A stretch of DNA of 64,000 nt from Scalesia atractyloides (GCA_947069175.1 CAMTDV010000027.1:42855369-42919368), one strand, 5' to 3'; shown: positions 1-11,633, numbered from the stretch's first letter. The notes: a model not told the origin generated them from the sequence alone. Numbers and translations are program-made.

Positions 1-420
1 CGACCCGCCGTCGCCGCTAAAAGTGTCGACGTACCAGTCCCTATACAACGCTATTTCTTCCCACCTTCTTCATTTTCCCCCTAAAGTCGCCTGAGCACCG
101 TCGGAGACCCCCGTTTTTGGCCCAAATCGGTTAGTTTAACTCTCTTTATGTTAAATTTCTTATCTACATTTGTTATATTCATGTTATAGGCTTTAATTTT
201 TGCGCGTTTTTGTGTATTTTTGTGTTTGTGGAAGAAAACTCGGATCACCACCATCATTTCTCCGGCACCACCTCTTCTCCGCGGTCTTCGTTTCCTTGAA
301 ACGTTAAAAAAAGGTTAGTTTTATATGTATTTTTTTGTTTAGAAATTGTATAATTTTTTGTTTAGGTATGTAAATGTGTATGGAAGGATGAATTTTTGTA
401 TGTAAAAATGTATAATTTAG

Positions 421-690
421 GTGTGTTTGGTGAAAATGTGTATGTAAAAATCTATGTATTTGTTGATGTAGGTGTATGTAAGGATGGATGTTTGTATGTA
501 AAATTTATAATGTGGGTGTGTTTGGTGAAAATGTGTTTGTAAAAATCTATGTATTTGTTGATGTAGGTGTATGTAAGGATGATTGTTTGTATGTAAAATG
601 TATAATCTAGGTGTGTTTGGTGAAAATGTATATATGGAAATCTATATATTTGTTGATGTAGGTGTATGTAAGGATGAATATTTATGTATA
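421..690. repeat. Tandem repeat, 95-bp period, in CACTA 5' region
   Basis: Three successive units begin with GTGTGTTTGGTGAAAATGT at 421, 516 and 611; the third is partial and diverged. The sequence is TATGTA-rich and non-coding. Sequence on both sides (300-420, 690-1040) is a degenerate relative made of TATGTAGGTGTATGTAAGG-like words. Confidence 0.8.
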
Positions 691-1040
691 TGTAAGTCTA
701 TGAATGAATGTATATAGTTGTATGTTAGTATGTAGGTGTATGTAATTGATGAACAATTGTGCATCTAAATGTTTGCAATTGGTAAAAAGTGTGTATGCTA
801 GTATGTATGTTTATAAGTATGTATATGTGTTGGTAGTGTAAATTATGTTTAAATTTCATGATTTCTATGTTTATGGTTATGTTTGAAAAAAAATGTGTTT
901 AACTTGATAATCTCTATGTTTATGTTTAGGTTTGAGAAAAAAATATATTTAACTTCATAATTTGAATGTTTATGTGTAGGTTTGAAAAAAAAAGTTCAAC
1001 TTTGATAATTTCTATGTTTATGTATGTTTGACAAATATAT

Positions 1041-1400
1041 ATTAGTTAGGAAATACCCTCGTTAAATTAACATCATCATTTAAACCATAACGAACATAGA
1101 AAATACCCACCAAAATTGAAATCTTTATTTAAAAGAAAAGGAGCAAATAAAAGACTCGTCCGATATATATTAGTTAGGAAATACCCTCCATAAATTAAAA
1201 TCATCATTTAAAACATAAGAACATCGAAAATACCCGCCAAAATTGAAATCATTATTTAAAACAATCCCTGCTAATAAAATACTCGCCCGAAATTTAAACC
1301 ATTATGAAGAACATTACAAGCTTTAAAAACTGCGCCCGAGTTTGAATTCATCATTTTAAACATAACGAGCTTAGAAATACCCGCCCGAAATTGATTTAGA
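1041..1400. repeat. Degenerate tandem repeat, about 128-bp period
   Basis: Units starting ATTAGTTAGGAAATACCCTC occur at 1041 and 1169. Diverged copies of the words AAATACCCGCC, AATTTAAACCATTA and CATAACGA follow to about 1400. Non-coding, upstream of the TNP2-like gene. Confidence 0.65.
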
Positions 1401-1436
1401 AATTAATTTCAGGTTGTCCCCGTTTAACTTGGGACT

Positions 1437-1645
1437 GCTTTTTAAATATTTTATCTCATTTAGGATGTGAATGTGGATTACACGATTGTTTGTTTAAGAA
1501 GGATTCGGTTATCATTTTCTCTTTGCTCCTCGGGTATATATCATTACATATATACTTGGGAGATAAGAGGAAATGCTGCCGGATTTTTCTTAAATAAACA
1601 ATCATGTAATGTACATTCACATATGAGATAAGGTGTTCAAAAAGT
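1437..1645. repeat. Long fold-back hairpin (MITE-like or intronic inverted repeat)
   Basis: The arms TATCTCAT...GGGTATAT (from 1452) and ATATACTTGGGAG...ATGAGATA (to 1630) are inverted complements over about 85 nt with scattered mismatches and a loop of a few bases around 1541. Weaker pairing extends outward into the CTTTTTAAAT and TTCAAAAAG stretches. It lies directly upstream of the TNP2-like ORF, before a plausible 3' splice site (TTTCTTTCAG, about 1690-1699), so it may be intronic. I did not identify a TSD. Confidence 0.7.
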
Positions 1646-1705
1646 GGGGTTAGCAGCCTACCCTTGTCTTGTTAATCTTAAATTAGATTTTCTTTCAGTT
1701 GCATA

Positions 1706-2890
1706 ATGACTTACGATAAAAGTTGGATTGATTCCCTACGTCATTCACCTCACTACAAGCAAGGACTCGAGTCTTTCATCAAGATGTGTGAAAGAGTGAT
1801 AAAAAACGATGACGAAGTTAGATGTCCGTGTAACGTATGTAAAAATTCCGGCTTAATAGACATGGCAACTATGAAACGCCATTTGCGTATTAGCAGTTTT
1901 TGGAAGGATTACACGAAGTGGACCTATCACGGGGAAACGAATCCAGTTGCGGAAGTAGACGATGTTGCACCACAAAACGGTATGGGAAACATTATTGAAG
2001 ACGTTAGGGGGGAGCGTATGGAAGAAGATACATATGTTAACCAACAGAACTCGAATGGAGATTGTAGTGGTGTTCGTGATGATTTTGAAGACTTGGTAAA
2101 GGAAGGTGAAACAGAATTATATCCTGTTTGTACTAAGTATTCTTCTATTAACTTTTTAGCAAAGCTTATGAATATAAAGGATACGCACCATTTGACTAAT
2201 GAAGCATTTGATCGAATCATCTTCTTGTTGCGAGATTCGATGCCAGAGGGCAACAAGATTCCCGTTTCGTATTATGTAGCTAAGAAGACATTTAAGAAGA
2301 TTGGTTTAGCATATGAGATGATAGACGTGTGCACAAATGATTGTGCTCTCTTTTGGAAAGAAAACGAGTCCTTGCAAAATTGTCCCATTTGTAAAGAGAG
2401 TCGATGGGTCGATAAAGACAAAAAAGGCACGAAGGTGGCTCGTAAGGTGTTATGATACTTTCCTTTGACGCCTAGACTACGACGTTTGTATTGTTCAAGG
2501 CACACAACAAAAGATATGATATGGCATAGTATCGGACGATCGGAAGATGGGACTATGTGTCATCCAGTTGATGGATCTTCATGGTAAGACTTTGATAAAA
2601 AGTACCCAAACTTCACGATGGAGCCACGAAATGTTCGCCTAGGGCTTGCAGCTGACGGTTTTAATCCATTTAACAACGGTAGCGGATCCTCAACTCATAG
2701 CACGTGGCCAGTTTCACTACATACAATCTGCCTCCATGGCTTTGCATGCGAGAGTCCACATTCATGTTACTGCGGGTGAGCCTGCAGTTGAAGTTGATCC
2801 CCAACGGCTGTCGTCGATGAAGTGTTTGAGGTCGAGACTGATTGTGATGAGGACGATCCGATTATGTGGAGTCTGATTAAAAGAAAAGTT
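1706..2890 (+). pseudogene. CACTA transposase TNP2-like, internally deleted pseudogene
   Basis: The N-terminus (residues 1-80) matches the transposase-associated domain of CACTA TNP2 proteins (PF13963): a YDKSWI start, then a CPCNVC...H motif and SFWKDYTKWTYHGE. Residues 140-248 resemble the start of the Tnp2/Transposase_21 region, including an LWxxxxxLxxCPxCxxSRW zinc-binding-like motif. An in-frame TGA at 2453-2455 follows (KVL-stop-YFPLTPRL, where the family has an arginine). The same frame then reads on through LGLAADGFNPFNN and STWPV, with another stop near 2586. After about 2780 the catalytic body is missing; an acidic tail (VETDCDEDDPIMW) survives to about 2880. Family TNP2 proteins are usually far longer, so this is a non-functional relic. 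Confidence 0.8.
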
Positions 2891-3024
2891 ATTGTAATTT
2901 ATATTAATTTGTATTTGATAAACACTTGTTGTAATATTTATCTGAATATGAGTTACACTTGTTGTACTTTTCATTAATTTTTATTAGATATACATGCTGT
3001 AACATTTGCAAGTTTTTAGGAATC

Positions 3025-4567
3025 ATGATTTCGGTACTGTTGATACTTGCTTATTTGATGGCCGATCTGGCCCCGTGGGGACATGGGGGAGACGGCGCCG
3101 GTGATCCACCGCCTCCAAATCATTTTTTGAGAGGCACGCACGAGCTTGATGGGAAGTCTTTTAATAAATTATTTTTTAGTTCTTATATTTGATATATTAT
3201 AAATGTTGTCTCTAATTATTTGTGTTTTAAATATTTTTTTAGTTGTTATGTTTCATATATTATAAATGTTATTACTAATTATTTATGTTTTAATTGCAGC
3301 TGATCCCCCGAAGAGGGTTAGGGGGAAAGCCAAAAATGAAAAATTCCGTCGTAAGGTTAAGGCGCGGGGGGGGGGGGGGGGGGCGGCGTATCCTGACATT
3401 TGAAAGGGATGTCACGTTTACCCCGTTGGTGAAGGAAGGGACATGTTTACAAGAGAGGCCGGTTTATTTATGTGGCGATACATCCCGTTCGATAAAGTTG
3501 GATGGGAGAATGTGGCACAACCGTACAAGGATGCGCTCATGAGCCACCTGAGGGTAAATAAGTTATATACATATAATTTTCCGCCGTTTCACGGGTCGTT
3601 AGACTTAATTTATAATAAAATTTAACTTTTCTTATTGAATTTGTAGGAAATGTTTAACTTTAACGAAATTGAACGAGATCTACAAGCAAAAAACATAAAG
3701 GGTGGCATCAAGAGTTTGATTATGAAGCGGTACTCTGACCGCAAACACTATGCAAAAAAAAATATTTGTGAGACAAGGTGGGTACGAGGATGTTGAAAGC
3801 GCAAGGGCATACCGTCCCAAAATATGCCCTATGATAACTGGGTGAAAGCTGTCGACGGATTTTTAGACGAAAAATATATCAAACGATGCGAGGCTAACAA
3901 GGGTGTCCGCGCGAAACAACAATTCCCATTCCGCGGGGGGACGGCGTCATACGGTAGCACAGCCTACAAAAATGTAACGTTTTATATATGTGTTTGTGTA
4001 AGCTTTTGTTTATTTAATGTCTAATCTAAGTTTAATGTTCAACAGGATATAGATTGGCTACCTACGTACGCAAAAACCCACCAGGATAGGGAGGGCATTG
4101 GGTTGACTCGGTTGTCGAACAAACCAGTGGCACGGTGATGGTCCTCCGCATGCCCCATTTCAGGAAGCCTGGGAGAGCGGAGAGGATGGTACCGGGGGAT
4201 GGGGCATAAAGTCTTCAAATACGCCCCCGAATTTGTCGGCTTCCCAACCTGGGACCCAAGAACCCTTTTTTCAGGTAAACTACACAATTTATAAAATGAT
4301 AAACGAACGCGTGTTTCCTTGTTAAATATATGTTGGTAGCGTTAATTAATATGCTAATATACGTTTTGATATTTATTATTGTATGGATTTGTTGACAACT
4401 TGTTCCAAAGCTCGGCTTTCCGGAATCGACTTGACGACTATCTAAGTTCAAAAGGAAAAGCACCGGCAAACGACGACGACGACTGTTACAATCCTTTTTT
4501 TGATAACGAAGAAGATGACGAAGATTATGATGATTTCGAAGTATGGGTTGTTATTTTTATCGTTTAG
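3025..4567 (+). pseudogene. CACTA second gene, Ptta/En/Spm plant transposase domain, broken
   Basis: The gene appears to be spread over several exons. A first piece contains GHGGDGAGDPPPP. After an intron ending TTTAATTGCAG (about 3299) come basic and poly-glycine residues, then WRYIPFD-like sequence. After a second acceptor (TTTGTAG, about 3647) comes a long block with MFNFNEIERDLQ, SLIMKRYSDRKH and RCEANKGVRAKQQFPFRGGTASYG. The last block resembles plant transposase PF03004 (Ptta/En/Spm), a TNP1-like partner gene of CACTA elements. The C-terminus is acidic (runs of D and E, 4460-4545). Frameshifts occur around 3755-3820 and 4130. A run of 18 G lies inside the coding region and probably also breaks the frame. 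Exon limits are approximate. Confidence 0.6.
3366..3383 (+). repeat. Poly-G homopolymer, 18 bases
   Basis: Uninterrupted run of 18 G inside the second CACTA gene, between GGCGC and CGGCG. The exact length is vulnerable to sequencing or assembly slippage. Confidence 0.85.
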
Positions 4568-4743
4568 GATGATAATATAGGACTTAAATGTTGTTTATAA
4601 CTTTATTTCGTTTTGTATGTGTTGTTAGAGTTTGATAAATTAGAATGAAGTTGTTTCCAGGTTGCGGTTTGATACAGGTTATGTTTTTTTGGTCGGAAAA
4701 CAGGTTTGGCAGCTGTTTTTAGCTGCTGTTAAAAAGAAATTTA

Positions 4744-4977
4744 CTTTTAGTGGCGACAGGCGTCGCCGCTATTGATAGTCCGCCAAAACCACTAAAGACA
4801 AAATAGGGCATTAGCGGCGACATATACCTTTAGCGGCGACAGCCGGACCAATAGCGGCCCAGTAATAGCGGCGACGCTTTAGCGGCTACGTGTCGCCGCT
4901 AAAGGTCAATAGCGGCGACAGGAGGGACCAATAGCGGCGACAGCCGTCGCCACTAAACCTACCCTTTTCTTGTAGTG
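4744..4977. repeat. CACTA right subterminal repeats and terminal inverted repeat
   Basis: TAGCGGCGAC or close variants occur at about 4749, 4812, 4831, 4866, 4910 and 4931. The inverse, GTCGCCGCTA, occurs near 4762, 4892 and 4946. The region ends with the CACTA terminal repeat. Such clustered direct and inverted motifs are where the DNA-binding transposase protein is known to bind in En/Spm elements. Their role here is inferred. Confidence 0.8.
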
Positions 4978-5004
4978 CTAATGTGGCTATGCATAAGCAA
5001 TAAT

Positions 5005-5415
5005 AACCCACTAACACATGACAAGCCCCATTAAGACGTAAAAGTGTACTCATCATGCTAAGCATGTCTTTAACACCAAAATAACATCACATGACCTAAT
5101 TTGAGTTTGTGTAACGAAGACCAAATCCCTAACACATTACAAAGCGCATAAAGGCCCAAGAATATACAATTATTCATACACATGTCTTAAAACCAAATGA
5201 ATTAACCCAAAACAACCCATTAATGCATGGCAAGGCGTATTGAGGCCCAAGAGTGTACAAATAATCATAAAAATGTCATTAACACAAAATAACTTAGCAT
5301 GACCTAATATTTCTTTAAGTAATCTACACCAACTCACCAACACATGTCAATGCATGTTAAGGCCTTAAAGCATAGAATTAATCATTCACATGTCTTTTGT
5401 ACCATAATGAATGGT
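5005..5415. repeat. Degenerate tandem repeat, about 90-120 bp units
   Basis: Four diverged units share CYAACACATGRCAA, CCCAAGARTRTACAA, ATTCATACACATGTC and CCAAAATAAC words (near 5008, 5125, 5217 and 5335). Non-coding. Downstream, at about 5640, CCCTATTTATAGGG is TATA-box-like on both strands, so the block may be the remnant of an LTR, but I found no paired copy. Confidence 0.5.
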
Positions 5416-7263
5416 TATGGTAGATGCCAACACTTGGTGGATTAACCTAGTGTGGTTCTAGTGCACCAACCAATGCCAAGCATGGCGTTTATTACAGCTT
5501 CTCGAATCTATGATTTGATTACCTCAAGATGATAGAACTGGAGTAAAGGAGGGTAAGAACTTTAAAGGCCTTCCTTAGAGAGTAAAAATGCATGTGGTGT
5601 GTGTTGGAATGGACGCTTAAAATGGGGAAGTGGCCTCCCTATTTATAGGGTAAAAATACATCTATGCACGACCGTACATAGACATTCATGACCGTTCCAC
5701 GGTCTGGTGTCCCTCATGTACTTCTACTTTTCCTCAGAATTAGTCAGCATAGGGGTGCCTACACGCATGCATGGACGTACCTGTACAAATCCTGTCAGCA
5801 TGAACATGCCTTTCGCAGATGCACTGGTGTGCCCATATATTTATTGTCAAAATGGTCATGTTGGTTGTTGATACGGTCATATCATGCAAGGATTTTAGCT
5901 TTCGAAGTTATCTCTAGGTGACTAGGCCTTGTTTCGACTATTTAGATTTTCTTGAGTTTTCTTCACTTTTGATCGTATATCACAAAATAGCCAAATGCTT
6001 CTGCAATTTTACCAAAAAAGTATATTAAGGACCCGAATATGTGAAAAAGCGAATAAAGTAATCAAATATGAGAGTAAAAGTTATGTGTATTTGATGGCAT
6101 ATTATTAAATACTATTATTTCCATACAACACTTTTGTGTTTTATGGAGTTATACCCCTAGTATGGGGATTTAATTTTTTTTTTATTTTTCACTTTTAACC
6201 CAAAGCCTAAAATCTTTTTGATTTTATACTTTAACCTAAAGCTTTTTATATTTTATAATTCAACCATAATATTTTCTATTTTCAACTTTGGTACCCCATG
6301 CTTGTTATCTTTTTGCAAGTTTTTTGTTCTACATTTCGTTCTATATTTTGCAAGTTAACACAACGCAACGTACGTGTGGGGTTTAACGTTTTTTCGTCTA
6401 TTTTTTCTCATTTGACAGGCCTATCGCAACACGTCTATTTTTCCCTATTTGGCAAGTTCGTCGCAACGCGCGAGTCCTAGACTAACTTAGTTATTTTTCT
6501 GTGTTTTACGTTTCGGTCTAATTTCCTCGCATTAACACCCTGCAACGGGCGTACGTGATTCAAAGATTTTACTTTGCTTTTCGTTCGTTGTTATTTTTTT
6601 TCTTTTTAATTTATTTTGTTTTTGTAAGCTTTTTCGGTGTTGGTGGTCACCGACAATGGTATAAAATCGGTGTTACTTGGCACAGTTTACGCCCCTGCCA
6701 CAATGCGAGGATGGCTTAATACTAGTTTTAATTTAAATAATATAATATTTCAATTTTATGTGCCATAATATGATATTTTGAAATAAATAACTTTAAGTTT
6801 GTTTATTTGCTCATTGGTTATTTATAATAATATAGTAGTATTAGTAATTGTGTTTTATAAATTTCATTAGTTTTGTTTTGTTTTAATTATATACATATAT
6901 CACCCTGGAGGGTTTTTTTTGTATTTATACGAGTACAATAAGTATGGTTAAGAAACTGCATTTAGTGCTTTAATTAGAGTTTCATTATATAATGTATAAG
7001 GTATTAGTATGTCTTGAGCTTTGAGATAAATTACAATAATACCCTATCAAATGAAGTTAAATTACCTTATTATCCATTTAAGATGCATTATATTACGATG
7101 GGACAAGATTTTCAAGCATCTATCCCCATGTCATTCCCTACATTTTTGTTTCATTCAAATGTAGACAATAAAAAAGGGAAAATCATTTGGTATGTTAACC
7201 TAGAGCATTATTAAAATAAGCGTTGAATTTGACAACTTTAATGATAGTCATATGCCTGTAACA
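5416..7263. other. AT-rich non-coding stretch, possible Helitron 3' end near 6725
   Basis: No convincing coding sequence. From about 6170 to 6725 it contains CAACGCGCGAG, CAACGGGCG and CACAATGCGAGG words and closes with ...GGATGGCTTAATACTAG|T. This recalls Helitron-type 3' ends (GC hairpin, then CTAG followed by T), but the hairpin is degenerate and no 5' TC end was fixed. The rest (6726-7263) is plain AT-rich sequence. Confidence 0.3.
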
Positions 7264-7460
7264 TTATAGTCTAGTGGTATCTTGAGGATGATATAAGGCT
7301 TTGGGACCATTAGGAGGTCATGAGTTCGATTCCCACAAGGGGTTTTTCCTAGACTTATTGGGTTTCCTCCTAAATTGATGGATAGGCATTATTGCCTACT
7401 GGAGATGGATATGATCAGGTGGTTCCGCTGATGGCACGATGAGATAGATAAGTTGTCAAA
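7264..7460 (+). mobile_element. SINE-like tRNA-derived element
   Basis: An RNA polymerase III A box fits at 7267-7277 (TAGTCTAGTGG, consensus TRGYNNANNNG). A B box fits exactly at 7324-7332 (GTTCGATTC, consensus GWTCRANNC). The spacing is of the order seen in plant SINE heads. A non-tRNA body follows (about 7333-7460). The 3' tail and TSD are not clear, so the end is approximate. A degenerate tRNA pseudogene is the alternative. Confidence 0.6.
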
Positions 7461-7719
7461 GTTTGTAGATTTGTAGGATTCTACATGAGATTCTGATGTT
7501 TATTTATCAGAATTTGACACATGTGTTTTTACAAAAGTGGTGGGAAGTTTGATATTTGTTTTTGTCTAACCCAACCCTTCTCCTCTGTTTTTAGGTGTAG
7601 CCTCTATGAAATTAATGAATTTCTTTGCCTTTTGAAAACCTTTAACATTAATTTTACTTTCATGAATCCTTTTGTACACGGTTTTTCTTTCTTGCACATA
7701 AAATTCTATTTTTGCATCT

Positions 7720-9100
7720 TTAGTTAGGATTTCCATCAAAAAGAGACTTAATTTTGCCTTTTGTTTTGTTTAGAAACTTCTGCAAATCATCAGATTTTTT
7801 GTTTTCTGCAATTTGTTTTTCTTGCAGATGTTTAAAATCTGTCATAAGTTTGTTCAATTGATGTTTCAAATCTTGATTGTTTGAGCTTACCTTGTTTTCT
7901 GATGGCTCTGTCATCTGATATTCTTGCTATTAAACAAAAGTTGGCCATTTCTTCATCATCATCATCATCATCAAATGAATGATCTGTCAACCAGGTATTT
8001 GTTCCAGCAATCAGACTGATCTGTTGTTGTCTTTTGGCTTTGTCAAGTTTCTTTTTGTAGTATGAAACATCTTTCAACTTCTTATTCTTGCACTCTACTG
8101 CATAGTGTCCTTTCTATTTACATTTGAAGCACACTACTTCTTTTCTTTTCTCTTTAGATTTTCCTTCCACCTTTCCTCTATCATTCTTTCAATGCTTGTT
8201 ATTTCCTACTATTAGCCTTTGCTTAAAAGTTTTTGTAAGCAATGTTATGGCTTTAGCAAATGTAGAAAAATTTGATGTGATTCTAATTTTGGGTATTAGA
8301 GGACCGAGGATCTGAAGTTGTTACTCTTTGTGTTTTGAAAATGAGAACTATGGGTCGTCCCCTTTGTGTTGAATTGTCATAGATTTCTTTCTCCCTTGGG
8401 ACTAGGATACTATAGAGATCAAGATTTTAATCTCCTAGTTCTAAGGTGGAGGCTAAATTCATGGTTAGACTTCTCCACTACTTGGGTAAAACATCAAGAA
8501 ATTTGATATTTCTTTCATAGTTTGACTTTTCAACACCAATTTTTTTAAGTTCATTCAGTATTTTAGCAAATTTATCGTAGGCTTTTTGATGGACTTTCAT
8601 TTGGGAGACTTTTACACCTCTCATATGAAGAAACATAGTTTGTTCTTTTGTTCTTTTCAATCTTTCCCCTCCTTCACAAAGATTTTCCAACTGATCCCAT
8701 ATTTCCTTAGCTAATGAACATGCATCAACTTGAGATAATATGTCATTTGGAAGTGCCATTATTGGGAGTGATTTGGCCCTTTCATCAGCTTCCACCAATT
8801 CCTAGTATTTATGGTTCCAATAAATTTCTTGTTTTGGAGCCCATGAGAAAGGTATTGTTGGAGTTTGTTCAGTTGTTGGAACAATTGGAATTTCAACGCT
8901 GGGAATATGTGGGCCTTTGTTAATGGATGGAAACAGAGTTCGATCATGTCCATTAAGGAAGTTGATCATCCTAATTCTCTATTAGGGGTACTTGTCTCTG
9001 ACCAAAGTTGGAGTCTTTAACATAGACCTAATGTTGAATGCATTGTTCCATGTTCAAAAGTTTGCCATTTTAGTTAAAATATGAAGTTTTGGAAAACAAA
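7720..9100 (-). pseudogene. Copia-type gag, degraded
   Basis: Read on the minus strand, the first part (8798 down to 8478) is a gag UBN2-type domain (PF14223): KEIWDQLENLCEGG, KVSQMKVHQKAYDKFAKILNEL and NIKFLDVLPK. A degraded stretch follows, then a zinc knuckle around 8100-8140 (VCFKCK, stop, GHYAVEC), a segment starting KDVSYYKKKLDKAKR with a poly-aspartate run, and a lysine-rich coil (SSNNQDLKHQLNKLM) ending near 7720. Gag packages element RNA into virus-like particles. Several stops and frame changes separate the blocks, and no protease, integrase or RT follows, so this is a gag-only remnant. A PBS-like site lies just upstream at 9160-9171. Confidence 0.75.
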
Positions 9101-9159
9101 GTATCAAGAGAAAATGATACTTGAGTAGTTGATCATTTTGAAAACAGGTTATTCAACCT

Positions 9160-9171
9160 GCTCTGATTCCA
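9160..9171 (-). promoter_or_regulatory. Primer-binding site, degenerate (initiator tRNA-Met type)
   Basis: On the minus strand TGGAATCAGAGC differs by one base from TGGTATCAGAGC, the plant retrotransposon PBS complementary to initiator tRNA-Met. Its position upstream of the copia gag fits. Confidence 0.6.
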
Positions 9172-9177
9172 ATCGTT

Positions 9178-9894
9178 GATCCCATATAACAATATTTTAA
9201 CTAAAGTTGGCAAGTGATTTCAACAAATATGAAAATAAAGTGTGGAATTAGAAATCAAACTTTCAAAAAACATAAATACATAATTTTTTCAAGGGTATAT
9301 CACTTGGAAAAGCTTATTGTGAGATTATTGACTAGTACAAACGAATACTCAAAGAATTCTACGATGAAGGGCAGTGGAGTTTTGTAGTATGTGATAAATG
9401 CTAAGCTTAACTCAATTTCCCTTCAGTGTTATGTTCTCTATTTTTAGAGAATGTAAGGTATGGATAAACATTTGTTTGTTCACACACTTCATTGTGAAAA
9501 GTGGCATTTTAGCATATTCATTGAATCCATTCATGTCCATTAGACACTTCGAAGTTCGTGCATGACCTTATCTCTTTGTCAAGTTGTTTCATCAGAATTC
9601 TCCTGACGAACTCCTCATTAGAAATTTGATGCATCTTGATCATCAGATTTCTAATGATCACATTTTACCACATTTTGATGATAACTATCAGATTTATCAT
9701 CGGAAACATTAGATTGGTATTTTCTAATTATCATTCTGCATTTCTGATCTTTGTTGAGGATAAAGCTTTTGTTTCTTTTGTTCTGTTGTTATATATCTTC
9801 TTTCTCAGAGACCTTCTTAACTTTTTCATCTTCATAGTTTGATTAGGGTGATCTGATTTTTCTTCAACACTTACAAAGAGTTTCCTAACAGATA
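9178..9894 (-). repeat. Probable LTR of the degraded copia gag element
   Basis: Inferred from position: it lies directly upstream of the PBS on the minus strand. It can be read from TGTTAGGAAACTC (at 9894) down to ...GGGATCA (at 9178). No second copy is in the window to prove the limits, and no TSD was identified. Confidence 0.35.
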
Positions 9895-9924
9895 TTATTA
9901 GAATATCTTCTAATTTAGGTTTTG

Positions 9925-11480
9925 GATATTATGCGGTCACTAGTGCCGCATAGATAATGCATCTTTTATGCAGGCACTTAAATGCGTTAAGCATAGGAGT
10001 TATCTCTGGTAATCCATAGTGATGATCTCCTTGAATGGTGAGCACATCACTAGATGGGGATTTGTTTTAAACAAGTTTCTTATCACAAGCAATACGGGCT
10101 TGGTTATGGGATAACAAGTCCATGCCTAATACTATATTATATCCCGCAGGTTACATGGGTAGGAGATAAATGGGGATATAATGGTTCTTAATAGTTATGG
10201 AACATCCTTCTAAAATTTTAGAGAATGTTTCTATACTTCCATTAGCCATTTCAACCTCATAGTTGTATCTAAAGTTGTTAGGGGTATGTTTAACAATTCA
10301 CAAAACTTATGATATATGAGACTTTTATCAGCGCCAGAATCAAATAAGATTCTTGCAGAAACATCATTAATGAGAAACGTACCCGATATGATGTTCGCGG
10401 TGTTGACTGCTTCTTTTGCAGGCAGTTAGAAGGCTCTTGCGTTGCCCTTCCTAGCATTGCCAATTGTTGTACCACCGACATTTTCACTCTAAGTGCAATT
10501 GGTCCTATTGTGACCCTTATCCTCATAGTTGTAACAAACTACATCCTTTATATCCTTGCACTCATGGGTTTGTGGCCCGACTTTTTGCATATACCACAAT
10601 CTTTTGTTGCTTGTACAAGTATTTTCCAAAATGCTTCTTTCCACGCACCTTACATTATGGTTTATTTTCACTGGGTCTCGACTGATTCTTAGAATCAGTC
10701 CCCCTTTCTTTGAATTTCTATAATGATTATCTTCTCTCTTTCTCATAACATGAAATCCTACTTTGGCATCTCTCAACCTGGTCTCATCTTCTGTCAAAGC
10801 ATTAGCAAGATCAACAACTAACCGAAAGGTGGAGGGATTGGAGGATTTTACCATCCCCTTGATTTTGGGTGCTAAACCACTAATGTATCTAGAGATACGT
10901 TTAGACTCAGGCGTAATGAGGTATAGTACTAACCTAGAAATGGAGTTATACTCAGAGGCATAATCCTTACAATCTAGGTTTTTCATGGTCAGCTTGAGAA
11001 GGTTTGACTCTACCTTCTCGATTTCATGTGGTGGACTATAAGTTTCCTTTACCAATTCGGTGAATTACTCCAACCCATATTATATAGGGAAACCTTCCTA
11101 GTAGCTTGAATCATAGCCTTCTACTAGGCTAAAGCATCTTCCTTGAAGGATTAGAATGCAAATTTTGTCATATGATTTTCAGCGCATCCGTTGATGTCAA
11201 TAAATGTTTCCATCTCATCTGGCCACTTCATGGAATCGATGGCTCCTTTTTCCCCAGTAAAGTCACGGGGTTTGCACGATACAAAATATTTATATGTCCA
11301 CCCTTCCTCGAAACCACGAGGTCTCTTCTTAGTGACACGGTCAGAATCATTAGTCTAATTCCTACTAGAGGAGTGATAAGAACTATGGGATTTAAGAGTA
11401 GTCGAGTGAGAGGCGGATCTAGATGAGTGTCTTGAATGCTTAGGGCCTTTATAGTTGGCCATAAAATTAGCCATGGCTTT
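9925..11480 (-). pseudogene. Ty3/gypsy gag and protease remnant
   Basis: On the minus strand the reading begins with a serine-rich tail and SCKPRDFTGEKGAIDSMKW, then a retrotrans_gag-like region (PF03732; ESNLLKLTMKNLDCKDYASE, RYISGLAPKIKGMV). A degenerate zinc knuckle follows (CYNYEDKGHNRTNC, expected CxxC). An aspartic protease comes next with FDSGADKSLI (about 10326-10345), then GMDLLSHNQARI and LTIQGDHHYGLPEI, a pattern I associate with chromovirus (Tekay-like) proteases. The gag and protease frames are broken by stops near 11160 and 11100 and by frameshifts around 10440-10490. Nothing recognisable as RT follows, so the element is truncated at about 9925, next to the adjacent copia LTR. 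Confidence 0.75.
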
Positions 11481-11554
11481 ATTTGTACACCACGACTCCT
11501 AGTGGATATGGTACTGGGCATAATTGATTTCTCATAACTTTCGACACTATTATA

Positions 11555-11558
<4 letters not shown>

Positions 11559-11633
<75 letters not shown>
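11559..11633. repeat. (TA)n microsatellite
   Basis: About 37 uninterrupted TA dinucleotides. The exact length is likely variable and may be imprecise in assembly. The flank 11634-11906 is AT-rich with no recognised feature. Confidence 0.95.

Larger units (their letters stand above)
1..4977 (+). mobile_element. CACTA (En/Spm) DNA transposon, left tip outside window
   Basis: The right terminus reads ...CCTACCCTTTTCTTGTAGTG, the reverse complement of a CACTACAAGAAAAGGG end and typical of CACTA superfamily terminal inverted repeats. The three bases after it (CTA) would be one copy of the 3-bp target duplication. The first bases of the window already carry the subterminal motif GTCGCCGCTAAA (10-21), which recurs in the last 240 bp, so the left tip should lie just outside. 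Inside are a TNP2-like gene and a second gene with a Ptta/En/Spm plant transposase domain, both broken. I infer a non-autonomous element. Superfamily confidence is high; completeness on the left cannot be judged. Confidence 0.85.

Noticed and set aside
7940..7980. ATC/TCA microsatellite
   Set aside because: It encodes the poly-aspartate run of the minus-strand gag, so it is not an independent feature.
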